64,000 bases of DNA from assembly GCA_002287035.1 (NCBI GenBank), contig NSKG01000005.1:1-64000 (forward strand), in the 5' to 3' direction. Within the stretch, counting starts at the first letter, position 1. Every line of letters starts with the position of its first letter. The notes beneath the pieces are model-generated. The model searched no databases. It was not told where the DNA came from and saw only the letters and a program-made list of their open reading frames with translations. This DNA is from Pseudomonas sp. WN033 (GTDB lineage Bacteria; Pseudomonadota; Gammaproteobacteria; Pseudomonadales; Pseudomonadaceae). Shown here one piece after another: positions 9,823-19,005 of the stretch. Made by a program: the position numbers and the translations under genes.

Positions 9823-9855
9823 TGTAACACTAGCAGTGTTACAAACACTGTAGTG
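9823..9855. promoter_or_regulatory. Tandem dyads, candidate shared operator
   Basis: In the 225-base gap between two divergent sets of related genes lies a perfect 21-base inverted repeat, TGTAACACT-AGC-AGTGTTACA, at 9823-9843. A shorter dyad, CACT-GT-AGTG, follows at 9846-9855 and repeats the CACT/AGTG core. The placement suits a repressor or activator acting on both operons. The cognate regulator was not found in the window. Confidence 0.5.
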
Positions 9856-9950
9856 CTCCAACCACATGAAACAGCCTGCCCGGAAAGTCCCTCTGGTATG
9901 GCAATTGCAAATACCATCACAACACCCACGCATGTAGAACGAGAGCTTGC

Positions 9951-11405
9951 ATGAGTAAAGTCGACTGGCAGGACTACAACCCCAAGGGGTTCTATGACGA
10001 ACTGATTGCAGCACCCGGCAAGCCCCGCCCCGAAGCGGCAATGCTGTGCGAGTACCTGGCCAGCCTGGATGCCCGGGAACTGGCAGAGCATAAAACCGCT
10101 GCCGAGGTGGCAATCCAGCTCATGGGGATCACCTTCACGGTCTACACCGAAGGCAACATGATCGACCGGGCCTGGCCTTTCGACATAGTTCCGCGAATCA
10201 TCCCGCTGCCGGAGTGGCAAAGGACTGAAGCGGGTCTCAAGCAGCGTGTACAGGCGCTCAACCTGTTCATCGACGATTTGTATCACGAACAGAAAATCGT
10301 CAAGGACGGCGTGTTTCCGGCCGAAGTACTGGCCCAGTCGGCAAACTTCCGTCCGCAATGCGTCGGCATCCATACCCCGCACAACGTCTGGGCGCATATC
10401 TGCGGCTCCGATCTGGTCCGGGACAAGGACGGCACTCTGTATGTATTGGAAGACAACCTGCGGGTTCCTTCTGGTGTGTCCTACATGCTGGAGAACCGCA
10501 ATGTCACCAAACGGGTGCTGCCCGATTTGTTCGCCACCGGGCGCATTCAACCGGTCGACGATTACACCTCCCAGCTCTACGAAATGCTGTCCTCAATGTC
10601 ACCGCGTCCCGGCGATGACCCGGTGATCGTGATCCTGACCCCGGGGATCTACAACTCAGCCTACTACGAGCACTCCTACCTGGCCCAGCAAATGGGCGTA
10701 CAACTGGTTGAGGGCAGCGATCTGGTAGTGGGTGACGATGACTGCGTGTATATGCGCCTGGTCGATGGCTTGTGCCGGGTCGATGTAATCTACCGTCGGG
10801 TGGACGACATGTTCCTTGACCCAGAGGTGTTCAACCCCGACTCCATGCTCGGCGTGCGCGGCCTGATGCGCGCCTGGCGCAAGGGTAATGTCGCACTGGC
10901 CAATGCTCCCGGCGCAGGAGTGGCCGACGACAAGGTGGTGTATGCCTTCGTGCCGCAAATCATCAAATACTATCTGGACCAGGAACCGCTGCTACCCAAT
11001 GTCCCGAGCTATCTGTGCATGTTCGATCAGGACCGCGACTACGTATTGGCCAATCTCGACAAGCTGGTAGTCAAGCCGGCCAACGAGTCTGGTGGCTACG
11101 GTATGCTGATCGGCCCTCATGCCAGCAAGAAAGAACGCCAGAAATTTGCCGAGCTGATCAAGGCCAACCCCCGCAATTACATGGCTCAACCGACCTTGAG
11201 CCTGTCGACCTCGCCAACCTTGTGCGACGGCGCAATGGAGCCCCGGCACGTTGACCTCAGGCCTTTCATTTTATCTGGCGAAACGCCTTGGGTGACCACT
11301 GGCGGGCTGACTCGGGTAGCCCTGACCAAGGGCTCGCTGGTGGTCAACTCGTCCCAGGGTGGCGGCAGCAAGGACACCTGGATCGTCGACCTGTCAGGCA
11401 ATTGA
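9951..11405 (+). CDS. Circularly permuted type-2 ATP-grasp protein
   Basis: A 484-residue protein of the circularly permuted ATP-grasp family (COG2308-like), a predicted carboxylate-amine ligase using ATP. Residues expected for nucleotide and metal binding look intact: LEDNLRVPSGVSYMLENR around residues 167-184, ANAPGAGVADDK around 321-332, and the glycine-rich KPANESGGYGMLIG around 376-389. This contrasts with the degenerate copy fused to alpha-E at 3737-6337. It starts ATG at 9951, eight bases after GAGAG. The alpha-E gene follows 14 bases after its stop, so the two are one operon. No natural substrate is established for this family as far as I know. Confidence 0.9.
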   Translation: MSKVDWQDYNPKGFYDELIAAPGKPRPEAAMLCEYLASLDARELAEHKTAAEVAIQLMGITFTVYTEGNMIDRAWPFDIVPRIIPLPEWQRTEAGLKQRVQALNLFIDDLYHEQKIVKDGVFPAEVLAQSANFRPQCVGIHTPHNVWAHICGSDLVRDKDGTLYVLEDNLRVPSGVSYMLENRNVTKRVLPDLFATGRIQPVDDYTSQLYEMLSSMSPRPGDDPVIVILTPGIYNSAYYEHSYLAQQMGVQLVEGSDLVVGDDDCVYMRLVDGLCRVDVIYRRVDDMFLDPEVFNPDSMLGVRGLMRAWRKGNVALANAPGAGVADDKVVYAFVPQIIKYYLDQEPLLPNVPSYLCMFDQDRDYVLANLDKLVVKPANESGGYGMLIGPHASKKERQKFAELIKANPRNYMAQPTLSLSTSPTLCDGAMEPRHVDLRPFILSGETPWVTTGGLTRVALTKGSLVVNSSQGGGSKDTWIVDLSGN

Positions 11406-11419
11406 GCAAGGGACACATC

Positions 11420-12382
11420 ATGCTTTCACGCGTTGCAGAAAACATTTACTGGCTGGCCCGCTACCTCGAGCGAGCCGAAGACACCGCCCGCCTGCTCAGC
11501 GTTACCAGCAATCTGCTGCTGGATTTACCGCGCCCGACCAAACTCGGCTGGTCGGAAATCATTGCCATTACCGGCAACGACGAACTGTTCGACGAGCATT
11601 ATCCGATTCGCGATGAAGCCAGCGTACTGTCGTTCATGTGTGGCGATACCCGCTACTCCGGCTCGATCATAAGCTCCCTGGCCGCAGCCCGGGAGAATTT
11701 GCGCACCACTCGTGATGTCATCCCGCGGGAAATCTGGGAAGAGGTCAACCAGCTCTATCTCAACGTCAAGGAACAGGTGGAAGCCGGTATCACCCCGCGC
11801 CGGCGCGACGCCTTTCTCGGTCGGGTTATTCGTAGCTGCCAGACCGTCACCGGCTTGATCGAAGGAACTTTAAGCTACACCCCAGCACGCACATTCCTGA
11901 TGTTGGGCAGGCAGTTGGAGCGCGCTGACATGACCACCCGAGTGATCGACGTGCGTTCAGCCAACCTGTTACCGCGCAGCCCCGAGGACCTGACCCCCTT
12001 TGAAACCCTGCAGTGGATGAGCGTGCTCAAATCCCTGACCGGTTATCAAATGTATCGCCAGCATGTACGCCTGCGCATTCGCGGGCCTGACGTACTGCGC
12101 TACCTGTTGCAGGACCGCCATTTCCCCCGGTCGGTAGCCTGCAGTCTGGAACAACTGGCCGCCGGGCTGCGCACCCTGCCCCGCCATGAAACAGCGCTAA
12201 AGGAGGTCGAGGCCTGCCTCAAGCATCTGGCCGAAGCCGATATCTTGCCATTAGCTGCCGAGCCTGACCGGCTGCATGCCTTCGTCGATGAAATTCAGCT
12301 CGACTTTATCGAGCTGCATGAGGCTATCCACCACACCTGGTTCAATGGCCCGCATGATGTTCAGGCCCAGCAACAGCAGTAG
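11420..12382 (+). CDS. Alpha-E domain-containing protein
   Basis: A 320-residue, mostly helical protein beginning MLSRVAENIYWLARYLERAE, the family hallmark (COG2307/DUF403, called alpha-E). Further conserved helices include TVTGLIEGTLSYTPART and FLMLGRQLERADMTTRVIDV. Alpha-E proteins are nearly always encoded beside ATP-grasp and transglutaminase-like genes and are thought to work with them, but their biochemical role is unknown. The ATG at 11420 is preferred over upstream in-frame codons because AAGGGAC precedes it and the upstream 44 codons overlap the ATP-grasp gene without family similarity. A hairpin at 12401-12432 ends the operon. Confidence 0.92.
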   Translation: MLSRVAENIYWLARYLERAEDTARLLSVTSNLLLDLPRPTKLGWSEIIAITGNDELFDEHYPIRDEASVLSFMCGDTRYSGSIISSLAAARENLRTTRDVIPREIWEEVNQLYLNVKEQVEAGITPRRRDAFLGRVIRSCQTVTGLIEGTLSYTPARTFLMLGRQLERADMTTRVIDVRSANLLPRSPEDLTPFETLQWMSVLKSLTGYQMYRQHVRLRIRGPDVLRYLLQDRHFPRSVACSLEQLAAGLRTLPRHETALKEVEACLKHLAEADILPLAAEPDRLHAFVDEIQLDFIELHEAIHHTWFNGPHDVQAQQQQ

Positions 12383-12400
12383 GCGTTAAAGCGGCTTAAC

Positions 12401-12432
12401 ACTCACGCCCCGCCTTATGGCGGAGCGTGAGT
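12401..12432. terminator. Bidirectional hairpin between convergent genes
   Basis: ACTCACGC at 12401-12408 pairs with GCGTGAGT at 12425-12432, and CCGCC pairs with GGCGG inside, with a TTAT loop and one mismatch. It lies between the alpha-E stop and the stop of the convergent YkgJ-type gene. TTT follows on the right, and on the minus strand the stem is followed by GTTAAG. It is a strong stem with short T runs. Confidence 0.7.
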
Positions 12433-12433
12433 T

Positions 12434-12811
12434 TCACGCAGCGATAATCGGGATCAGGCCCGGGCCTTGGGGATTGGATGGCAGCGGGGGCAGGCCATGG
12501 GCGGCCCTGGCGCGCTGACAATCCAGATTGTCCTGACCATTCTCACCATGCCAGATGAACTCCCGGCAGGTGGAAGATCTTTTTTCGTAGATGCTGCAAC
12601 GTACCGCCTCACCAACCTCACCAAGTAGCGCCACGCAGCGCGTCGGTTTCTGATTGGTGCCGCGCATACAGCTGATATGCGGAGTTACCTGTTCCGTCAG
12701 ATGTTGGGGGATTGAACCCTCCGGGGCGGCATCCGTTTCTGCCCAGTAAAACGAAACCCTGAAAGTGGCACAACAGGCACCACAATTCAGACAGGGAGAC
12801 GCTTGGCTCAT
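12434..12811 (-). CDS. YkgJ-family cysteine cluster protein
   Basis: A small 125-residue protein with the CxxCxxCC pattern at its N-terminus ([11 protein letters not shown], residues 7-17) and further cysteines in [21 protein letters not shown] and STCREF. This layout is that of the YkgJ / putative zinc- or iron-chelating family (Pfam UPF0153/CxxCxxCC). The biological role of the family is not established; metal binding is inferred from the clustered cysteines. It starts ATG at 12811. It is convergent with the alpha-E gene and shares a hairpin with it, and it appears to be a single-gene unit. Confidence 0.88.
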   Translation of the reverse strand: MSQASPCLNCGACCATFRVSFYWAETDAAPEGSIPQHLTEQVTPHISCMRGTNQKPTRCVALLGEVGEAVRCSIYEKRSSTCREFIWHGENGQDNLDCQRARAAHGLPPLPSNPQGPGLIPIIAA

Positions 12812-12954
12812 TTCATGGCATTCCTCATGCGGCTGAAGGTGGCACGATTCTTACCGATCGGCCATCTCGCCCACAAGAGGGCAATGACAAAGCTTGAAGC
12901 GGTCAACGAGATACAGGTAACGTAGCCACCTCAATGATCCACCGGACACCCTGC

Positions 12955-14172
12955 ATGACTGACTCCCTGATCGCCGGCCTTGACCTTGGCCGCCTAGACC
13001 GTATTGCCGAGCACATTCAAGGTGCCTATCTGGCCCCCGGAAAACTGGCTGGCACCTTGACCATGGTAGCCCGGCGCGGCCAGGTGGTCTGGTGCGAGGC
13101 TCAAGGGCTGCGGGATGTTGAGCGGAATCTGCCGATTGAGCGCGACACGCTGTTTCGTATCTATTCGATGACCAAGCCGATCACTTCGATCGCTTTGATG
13201 CAGCTTTACGAGCAGGGTCGCTTCCTGCTGGATGATCCGGTAAGCAAGTACATTCCTTCATGGCAGAACCTGCGTGTCTACAAGGCCGGGGTCTACCCTC
13301 AGTTCGTGACCAGCGCCTGTCAGCGGCCAATGACCGTGCGCGACCTGCTCACCCATCAATCGGGCCTGACCTACAGTTTCATGAATCGCAGCAATGTCGA
13401 TGCCGCCTACCGCGAGCTGAAGCTGGATGGCAGCGGCGGGATGACCCTGGAACAGTTGGTGGATGAGCTGTCGCGCCTGCCGCTGGAGTTCTCACCGGGA
13501 ACCGCGTGGAATTACTCGGTGGCTACCGATGTCTGCGGCTATCTGGTCCAACTGCTGTCAGGCCAGAGCCTGGACGAGTATTTCGCCGAGCATATTTTTC
13601 AGCCGTTGGGGATGCAAAATACCTTCTTCAGCGTGCCGGCCGACAAGCTCGAACGTTTCGCGGCCTGCTATCAGTACCAGCCGGGTGATCGCTTCAGCCT
13701 GCAGGACGACCCGCACAGATCGCACTTCAACCGCAAACCCAACTTTCTTTCCGGCGGTGGCGGCCTGATATCGACCATTGATGACTACTACCGCTTTGCC
13801 CAGGCCCTGGCCAATGGCGGCGAGTTTGAAGGTGCCCGAATCATTGGCCGCAAGACACTCGAGTTCATGCGCCTGAATCACCTGCCCGGCAACCAGGACC
13901 TGCCCAGCCTGGCCCGCGCCGGCTCATTCAGCGAAACGCCCTATGAAGGCACCGGTTTTGGCCTGGGATTCTCGGTCAAGCAGGATGTCGCCAGATCACA
14001 AACCATTGGCTCGTGCGGCGAGTACGGTTGGGGCGGTATGGCCAGTACCAATTTCTTCATCGACCCGGTCGAGGATCTGATCATGATCTTCATGACCCAG
14101 TTGATCCCCTCCTCCAGTTACGCGATTCGGCAGGAGCTACGCGCCATTATCAATGGCGCGATAGTCGATTGA
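12955..14172 (+). CDS. Serine hydrolase, class C beta-lactamase / esterase family
   Basis: A 405-residue beta-lactamase-fold hydrolase. The SxxK nucleophile motif is SMTK (in [11 protein letters not shown], near residue 66) and the catalytic tyrosine motif is YSV (in [15 protein letters not shown]). A glycine-rich strand, SGGGGLIS, and a late [10 protein letters not shown] replace the KTG box, as in EstB-type esterases. No signal peptide is visible, so it is more likely an intracellular esterase or peptidase than a resistance beta-lactamase. ATG at 12955 ([11 protein letters not shown]) is preferred; an in-frame ATG lies seven codons upstream and cannot be excluded. No clear Shine-Dalgarno sequence is seen. 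It appears to stand alone. Confidence 0.85.
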   Translation: MTDSLIAGLDLGRLDRIAEHIQGAYLAPGKLAGTLTMVARRGQVVWCEAQGLRDVERNLPIERDTLFRIYSMTKPITSIALMQLYEQGRFLLDDPVSKYIPSWQNLRVYKAGVYPQFVTSACQRPMTVRDLLTHQSGLTYSFMNRSNVDAAYRELKLDGSGGMTLEQLVDELSRLPLEFSPGTAWNYSVATDVCGYLVQLLSGQSLDEYFAEHIFQPLGMQNTFFSVPADKLERFAACYQYQPGDRFSLQDDPHRSHFNRKPNFLSGGGGLISTIDDYYRFAQALANGGEFEGARIIGRKTLEFMRLNHLPGNQDLPSLARAGSFSETPYEGTGFGLGFSVKQDVARSQTIGSCGEYGWGGMASTNFFIDPVEDLIMIFMTQLIPSSSYAIRQELRAIINGAIVD

Positions 14173-14201
14173 GCCGCATGTATCACCCTGGCTAGGAACG
14201 G

Positions 14202-14257
14202 CTTGCAGCCGCGAATGCGGCTGCAAGATTCATTCGCGCTCGCAGAGCGCTCCCACC
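14202..14257. repeat. REP-like palindromic element between convergent genes
   Basis: Two adjacent hairpins. CTTGCAGCCGC-GAAT-GCGGCTGCAAG spans 14202-14227 with perfect arms, and GCGCTC-GCA-GAGCGC spans 14236-14250, followed by CCCACC. Read on the minus strand it begins GGTGGGAGCGCTCTGCGAGCGCG, close in style to dispersed REP elements of Pseudomonas, which typically start GGGAGCG. It lies between the serine hydrolase and cysS stops and may also end transcription. Confidence 0.65.
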
Positions 14258-14262
14258 CTAAG

Positions 14263-15648
14263 CTAGTCAGCCAGGCGCCAGGTGGTACCGCCCTTGCCGT
14301 CTTCCAGCACCACGCCCATGGCAGTAAGCTGATCACGGATACGGTCGGATTCGGCCCAGTTCTTCTCGGCCCGTGCTTGCAGGCGAGCCTGAATCAGCGC
14401 CTCGACCTCAGCCGCATCAACCTTGCCAGCGGCACCGGCCTGCAAAAAGGCCTCGGCATCCAGTTGCAGCACGCCCAGCAGCCCGGCCAGTTCACGCAGG
14501 CGTGCAGCCAGCGCGGCAGCAGCCTGGGAATCGCTGTCCTTCAGGCGATTGACCTCACGAGCCATATCGAACAGTACCGCGCAGGCTTCCGGGGTGTTGA
14601 AGTCATCATCCATCGCTACGGCGAAGCGTGCGACAAACTCTTCACCTCCAGTCGCAGGAACCTGAGGCAAGCCCTTGAGAGCATTATAAAAACGCTCCAG
14701 CGCCGACTTGGCTTCCTTGAGGTTATCCTCGGAGTAATTGATCGCACTGCGGTAATGACTAGCCACCAACAGGTAGCGCACCACCTCAGGGTGGTATTTC
14801 TCCAACACCTCGCGGATGGTGAAGAAGTTGCCCAGACTCTTGGACATCTTTTCACCATCCACCCGCACCGCACCGGCATGCATCCAGGCAGCGGCGTAAG
14901 GTTTGCCCGTTGCGGCTTCGCTCTGGGCAATCTCGTTCTCATGGTGTGGAAATACCAGGTCCGGACCGCCGCCGTGGATATCGAAGGTATCACCCAGGCA
15001 GCAGGTAGACATGACCGAGCATTCGATATGCCAGCCGGGGCGACCCTCGCCCCAGGGTGAGGCCCAACTCGGCTCGCCAGGCTTGGCCGCTTTCCACAGC
15101 ACGAAATCCAATGGGTCTTGCTTGGCCTCATCGACCTCGATACGAGCCCCGATCTTCAGGTCCTCGATTTTGCGCCGCGACAGCTTGCCATAACCCTCGA
15201 ACTTGCCAACCCGGTAATACACATCGCCATTGCTGGCGGCATAGGCGTAGCCCTTGTCGATCAGGGTCTGGATCATCGTATGCATGCCGGCAATGTGTTC
15301 GCTGGCCCGTGGCTCCTGATCCGGCGGCAGCACGGCGAGCTTGCGCTCGTCCTCGTGCATGGCCTCGATCATCCGCCCGGTCAGGGCCTGAAAGCTCTCG
15401 CCGTTCTCGTTGGCGCGCTTGATGATCTTGTCGTCGATATCGGTGATGTTGCGCACGTAGGTAAGCTGGTAGCCACTGTGGCGCAGCCAGCGCGCGATCA
15501 CATCGAAAGCGACCATCACCCGGGCATGGCCGATATGACAGAAGTCATACACGGTCATGCCGCACACGTACATGCGTACATGATTGCCTTCCAGCGGCTG
15601 GAACGGGGCCTTGTCCTTGCTCAGGGTGTTGTAGATCGACAGCGCCAT
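14263..15648 (-). CDS. cysS: Cysteinyl-tRNA synthetase
   Basis: A 461-residue class I synthetase that charges tRNA-Cys. It shows the zinc-ligand cysteine and HIGH box ([19 protein letters not shown], residues 29-47), the zinc-binding [10 protein letters not shown], and the KMSKS loop ([12 protein letters not shown]) near residue 268. The length is normal for bacterial CysRS. The ATG at 15648 shares one base with the glnS stop (TGATG), so it is translationally coupled to glnS. The glnS-cysS order next to divergent ppiB-lpxH is the arrangement I recall from Pseudomonas. The REP-like element lies just beyond its stop. Confidence 0.97.
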   Translation of the reverse strand: MALSIYNTLSKDKAPFQPLEGNHVRMYVCGMTVYDFCHIGHARVMVAFDVIARWLRHSGYQLTYVRNITDIDDKIIKRANENGESFQALTGRMIEAMHEDERKLAVLPPDQEPRASEHIAGMHTMIQTLIDKGYAYAASNGDVYYRVGKFEGYGKLSRRKIEDLKIGARIEVDEAKQDPLDFVLWKAAKPGEPSWASPWGEGRPGWHIECSVMSTCCLGDTFDIHGGGPDLVFPHHENEIAQSEAATGKPYAAAWMHAGAVRVDGEKMSKSLGNFFTIREVLEKYHPEVVRYLLVASHYRSAINYSEDNLKEAKSALERFYNALKGLPQVPATGGEEFVARFAVAMDDDFNTPEACAVLFDMAREVNRLKDSDSQAAAALAARLRELAGLLGVLQLDAEAFLQAGAAGKVDAAEVEALIQARLQARAEKNWAESDRIRDQLTAMGVVLEDGKGGTTWRLAD

Positions 15649-17315
15649 CAGCCCCCCCAGGAGTCACGCAGGGTGACGGTGCGGTTGAACACCGGCAGTT
15701 CGGCGCTGGAGTCCTTGCTGTCCAGGCAAAAGTAACCCTCACGCTCGAACTGGAAACGATCGGCCAGACTGGCCTCGGCCAGCGACGGCTCGGCGCGGCA
15801 GCCCTTGAGCACCACCAGCGACTCAGGGTTGATGTTATCGAGGAAACTGCCACCCTCTTCACCCTTGTCCGGGTTGGCGGTCTTGAACAGGCGATCATAC
15901 AGGCGCACTTCGCACTCGATGCTTTCTGCTGCCGGCACCCAGTGAATCACCCCCTTGACCTTGCGGCCTTCGGGATTCTTGCCCAGAGTGTCCGGATCGT
16001 AGCTGCAGCGCAGTTCGACAATGTTGCCCTCGGCGTCGGTGATCGCCTCGTCGGCACGGATCACATAGCTGCCACGCAGGCGTACTTCACCACCCGGCTC
16101 CAGACGCTTGTAACCCTTGGGCGGATCGATCATGAAATCGTCCCGATCGATGTAGATTTCACGGCTGAACGGCAGCACACGCACACCGATATCCTGCTTG
16201 GGGTGACGCGGCAGTTCCAGGGTCTCCACCTGCCCTTCGGGGTAATTGGTAATCACCACCTTGAGCGGGCGTAGTACGCACATGGCCCGCGGCGCATGGG
16301 CATCCAGGTCGTCACGAATGCAGAACTCCAGCATGCCCATATCGACCACACCGTCAGAGCGGGTCACGCCAATGCGTTCGCAAAACTCGCGAATAGATGC
16401 CGGGGTGTAGCCGCGCCGACGGAAAGCGCTCAGGGTCGACATACGCGGATCATCCCAGCCATCCACATGGCCTTCATCTACCAGTTGCTTGAGCTTGCGC
16501 TTGCTGGTCACCGTGTAGTTCAGGTTCAGGCGGGCGAACTCGTACTGGCGTGGTTTGCAGGGTACCGGCAGGTTGTCGAGGAACCATTCGTACAGTGGGC
16601 GGTGATCCTCAAACTCCAGGGTGCAGATCGAGTGAGTGATGCCCTCGATGGCGTCTGATTGGCCATGAGTGAAGTCATAGCTGGGATACACGCACCATTT
16701 GTCGCCGGTCTGGTGGTGATGGGCATGACGAATGCGGTAGATGATCGGGTCACGCAGATTCATGTTCGGCGCGCTCATATCGATCTTGGCCCGCAGCACC
16801 TTGGCGCCATCGGCGAACTCACCGGCGGTCATACGAGCGAACAGGTCGAGGTTTTCCTCGACACTGCGATCTCGGAACGGGCTGTTCTTGCCCGGCTCGG
16901 TCAGGCTGCCACGGTATTCGCGGGCCTGCTCTGGGGTCAGGTCGCAGACATAGGCCTTGCCCGCCTTGATCAGCTCGATGGCCCAGGCGTGCAACTGGTC
17001 GAAGTAGTCTGAGGCGTGGCGTACTTCGCCCGCCCACTGGAAACCCAGCCACTCGACGTCCTGCTTGATCGCGTCAATGTACTCCTGCTCTTCCTTGGTC
17101 GGGTTGGTATCATCGAAACGCAGGTTGCAGACGCCGCCAAACTCCCCAGCCAGGCCGAAGTTCAGACAGATCGATTTGGCATGCCCGATGTGCAGGTAGC
17201 CGTTGGGCTCCGGCGGAAAGCGGGTGACGATCTGGCTGTGCTTGCCTGCTTCCAGGTCAGCCTGGACGATCTGGCGAAGGAAGTGGGCGGGCGCGGTGGA
17301 TTCCGGTTTGTTCAT
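15648..17315 (-). CDS. glnS: Glutaminyl-tRNA synthetase
   Basis: A 555-residue class I synthetase for tRNA-Gln. The HIGH box is in [15 protein letters not shown] (about residues 34-48) and the KMSKS-like loop is VTSKRKL. The anticodon-binding beta-barrels fill the C-terminal half. The ATG at 17315 ([15 protein letters not shown]) matches the family start; the open frame continues 30 codons upstream but that part has no family likeness. It is the first gene of the glnS-cysS operon, divergent from ppiB. A seven-C run occurs at its 3' end next to the cysS start. Confidence 0.97.
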   Translation of the reverse strand: MNKPESTAPAHFLRQIVQADLEAGKHSQIVTRFPPEPNGYLHIGHAKSICLNFGLAGEFGGVCNLRFDDTNPTKEEQEYIDAIKQDVEWLGFQWAGEVRHASDYFDQLHAWAIELIKAGKAYVCDLTPEQAREYRGSLTEPGKNSPFRDRSVEENLDLFARMTAGEFADGAKVLRAKIDMSAPNMNLRDPIIYRIRHAHHHQTGDKWCVYPSYDFTHGQSDAIEGITHSICTLEFEDHRPLYEWFLDNLPVPCKPRQYEFARLNLNYTVTSKRKLKQLVDEGHVDGWDDPRMSTLSAFRRRGYTPASIREFCERIGVTRSDGVVDMGMLEFCIRDDLDAHAPRAMCVLRPLKVVITNYPEGQVETLELPRHPKQDIGVRVLPFSREIYIDRDDFMIDPPKGYKRLEPGGEVRLRGSYVIRADEAITDAEGNIVELRCSYDPDTLGKNPEGRKVKGVIHWVPAAESIECEVRLYDRLFKTANPDKGEEGGSFLDNINPESLVVLKGCRAEPSLAEASLADRFQFEREGYFCLDSKDSSAELPVFNRTVTLRDSWGG

Positions 17316-17479
17316 AGGGTTTACGTGACTCAGTTCGGGGCGCTGCCGATGGGCATTGCCGATTTTATCTAGGCCGCCTTGGCCAAAACGCTTATCATAA
17401 CGCAAATGGTCAGGCGCCTGAATGCGCGTACCTGACTGATCAATGATTTATTCGCGAACAACCCCGAGGACTATCCGAC

Positions 17480-17974
17480 ATGGTCAAACTGCACACCAAC
17501 TATGGCGTCATTACCCTGGAGCTCTTTGCCGACAAGGCGCCCAAGACCGTTGAAAACTTCAAGCAGTATGTCCGTGACGGCCACTATGACAACACCATCT
17601 TTCACCGGGTGATTGGTAACTTCATGATCCAGGGCGGCGGTTTTGAGCCGGGCATGAAGCAGAAAGATACCCGCGACCCGATCGAGAACGAAGCCAACAA
17701 CGGCATCGGCAACAAGATCGGCACCATCGCCATGGCCCGGACCATGGAGCCGCATTCGGCCAGCGCCCAGTTCTTCATCAACGTCGCCGATAATGACTTC
17801 CTCAACCACAGTGCCCCGACCATTCAGGGCTGGGGTTATGCCGTGTTCGGTCAGGTGGTCGAGGGTCTGGACGTAGTCAACCAGATCAAGGCCGTATCGA
17901 CCACCATGCGCGCCGGCCATCAGGACGTGCCGGTCGAGGACGTGATCATCGAGCGCGCTGAACTGGTCGAGTAA
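17480..17974 (+). CDS. ppiB: Peptidyl-prolyl cis-trans isomerase B (cyclophilin)
   Basis: A 164-residue cytoplasmic cyclophilin that speeds proline isomerisation during folding. Core motifs are [19 protein letters not shown] (the FHR and QGG active-site residues), [18 protein letters not shown] and [15 protein letters not shown]. There is no signal peptide, which separates it from periplasmic PpiA. It starts ATG at 17480. lpxH begins one base after its stop, so the pair is one operon, divergent from glnS-cysS. Confidence 0.96.
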   Translation: MVKLHTNYGVITLELFADKAPKTVENFKQYVRDGHYDNTIFHRVIGNFMIQGGGFEPGMKQKDTRDPIENEANNGIGNKIGTIAMARTMEPHSASAQFFINVADNDFLNHSAPTIQGWGYAVFGQVVEGLDVVNQIKAVSTTMRAGHQDVPVEDVIIERAELVE

Positions 17975-17975
17975 C

Positions 17976-18701
17976 TTGCGCTACCTGTTCATTTCCGATC
18001 TGCATCTGGAAGCCGAACGCCCGGATATCACCCGGGCGTTCTTGTCTTTCCTGCGCGAGCGCGCAACAACTGCCGACGCTCTCTATATATTGGGTGACTT
18101 CTTCGAGGTCTGGCTCGGCGATGACGACCCCAACCCGCTGGCGCGCGAAGTTACCACCGCCCTCGCCCAACTGGCAAACCGGGGCGTGAAGGTATTTTTG
18201 ATGCACGGCAATCGTGACTTTCTGATTGGCCGGCGTTTCTGTCGTGAAGCGCGCTGCACCCTGCTGAGCGACCCCCAACGCATCGAACTCAACGGCGAGC
18301 CTGTACTGCTGATGCATGGCGACAGCCTCTGCATCGATGACCTGGGCTACATGAAAATGCGCCGCTGGCTGCGTAACCCGGTCAGCCGTTTCATCCTGCG
18401 CAATCTGCCGCTGAAGACCCGCCATCGCATCGGCCGCAAACTGCGCGCCGAAAGCATGGCCCGTACCCGACTCAAGCCCAGCGACATCACCGATGTCAAT
18501 CTGGGCGCCGTCGCTGACGTCATGCGTAAATTCAAAGTGCACACCCTGATTCATGGCCATACCCACCGGCCCGCCGTGCATGATCTGATGCTGGACGGCC
18601 AACCCGCCCAACGCATTGTGCTTGGCGACTGGGACAAGTACGGCTGGGTCTTGACCATCGATCAGAACGGCCAGCAACTAGAGTCCTTTGATCTCCCCTA
18701 A
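17976..18701 (+). CDS. lpxH: UDP-2,3-diacylglucosamine diphosphatase
   Basis: A 241-residue calcineurin-like metallophosphoesterase that cleaves UDP-2,3-diacylglucosamine to lipid X and UMP in lipid A synthesis, at the inner-membrane surface. The metal ligands are clear: SDLHLEA (residues 7-13), [19 protein letters not shown] and GHTHRP. The start is a TTG at 17976, one base after the ppiB stop. No ATG gives the conserved opening (M/L)[10 protein letters not shown], so the TTG is well supported and suggests translation coupled to ppiB. No hairpin terminator follows, only a T-rich stretch near 18716. Confidence 0.95.
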   Translation: MRYLFISDLHLEAERPDITRAFLSFLRERATTADALYILGDFFEVWLGDDDPNPLAREVTTALAQLANRGVKVFLMHGNRDFLIGRRFCREARCTLLSDPQRIELNGEPVLLMHGDSLCIDDLGYMKMRRWLRNPVSRFILRNLPLKTRHRIGRKLRAESMARTRLKPSDITDVNLGAVADVMRKFKVHTLIHGHTHRPAVHDLMLDGQPAQRIVLGDWDKYGWVLTIDQNGQQLESFDLP

Positions 18702-19005
18702 GCCAGCTATTCCCCCATTTTTTATACGCCATCTAAGTGGCATCGTATTGACACCACTCCAGGCGACCCGCCAAAATGACACTTCTTTGACATGTCATTA
18801 TCTCGATTATCACAAAAAAAATTTATCGCCAGAAATATGACAACACGCAAGTAGATCAAGCACGGGAATTCTTCCGCCCCCCGCACCTGAAGTGTCATAA
18901 CTTCCCGAGCGCAGAACGAAGAAGGTTCAGAGAATTGTTTGCCCCTGCATAGGGCAAGACATTGACTACACTCTGTCATATCAGGGCTGTGATTACTGAT
19001 AGTGG
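18702..19005 (+). promoter_or_regulatory. Cellulose operon upstream region with TGACA/TGTCA repeats
   Basis: This 304-base gap is the only large non-coding stretch before the bcs operon and must hold its promoter. It is more AT-rich than its surroundings. The pentamer TGACA or its complement TGTCA occurs at 18749, 18777, 18788, 18793, 18838, 18893 and 18974, including a perfect dyad TGACATGTCA at 18788-18797. TTGACA boxes are at 18748-18753 and 18787-18792, but neither has a convincing -10 at 16-18 bases. The repeats look like binding sites for a regulator. FleQ is a known regulator of cellulose and Pel in Pseudomonas, but these do not clearly match its site. Confidence 0.5.

Noticed and set aside
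12955-14172. Class C beta-lactamase resistance gene
   Set aside because: No signal peptide and no KTG motif; esterase or peptidase of the same fold is more likely.
14202-14257. CRISPR-like repeat
   Set aside because: There is one copy only, made of self-complementary hairpins without spacers.
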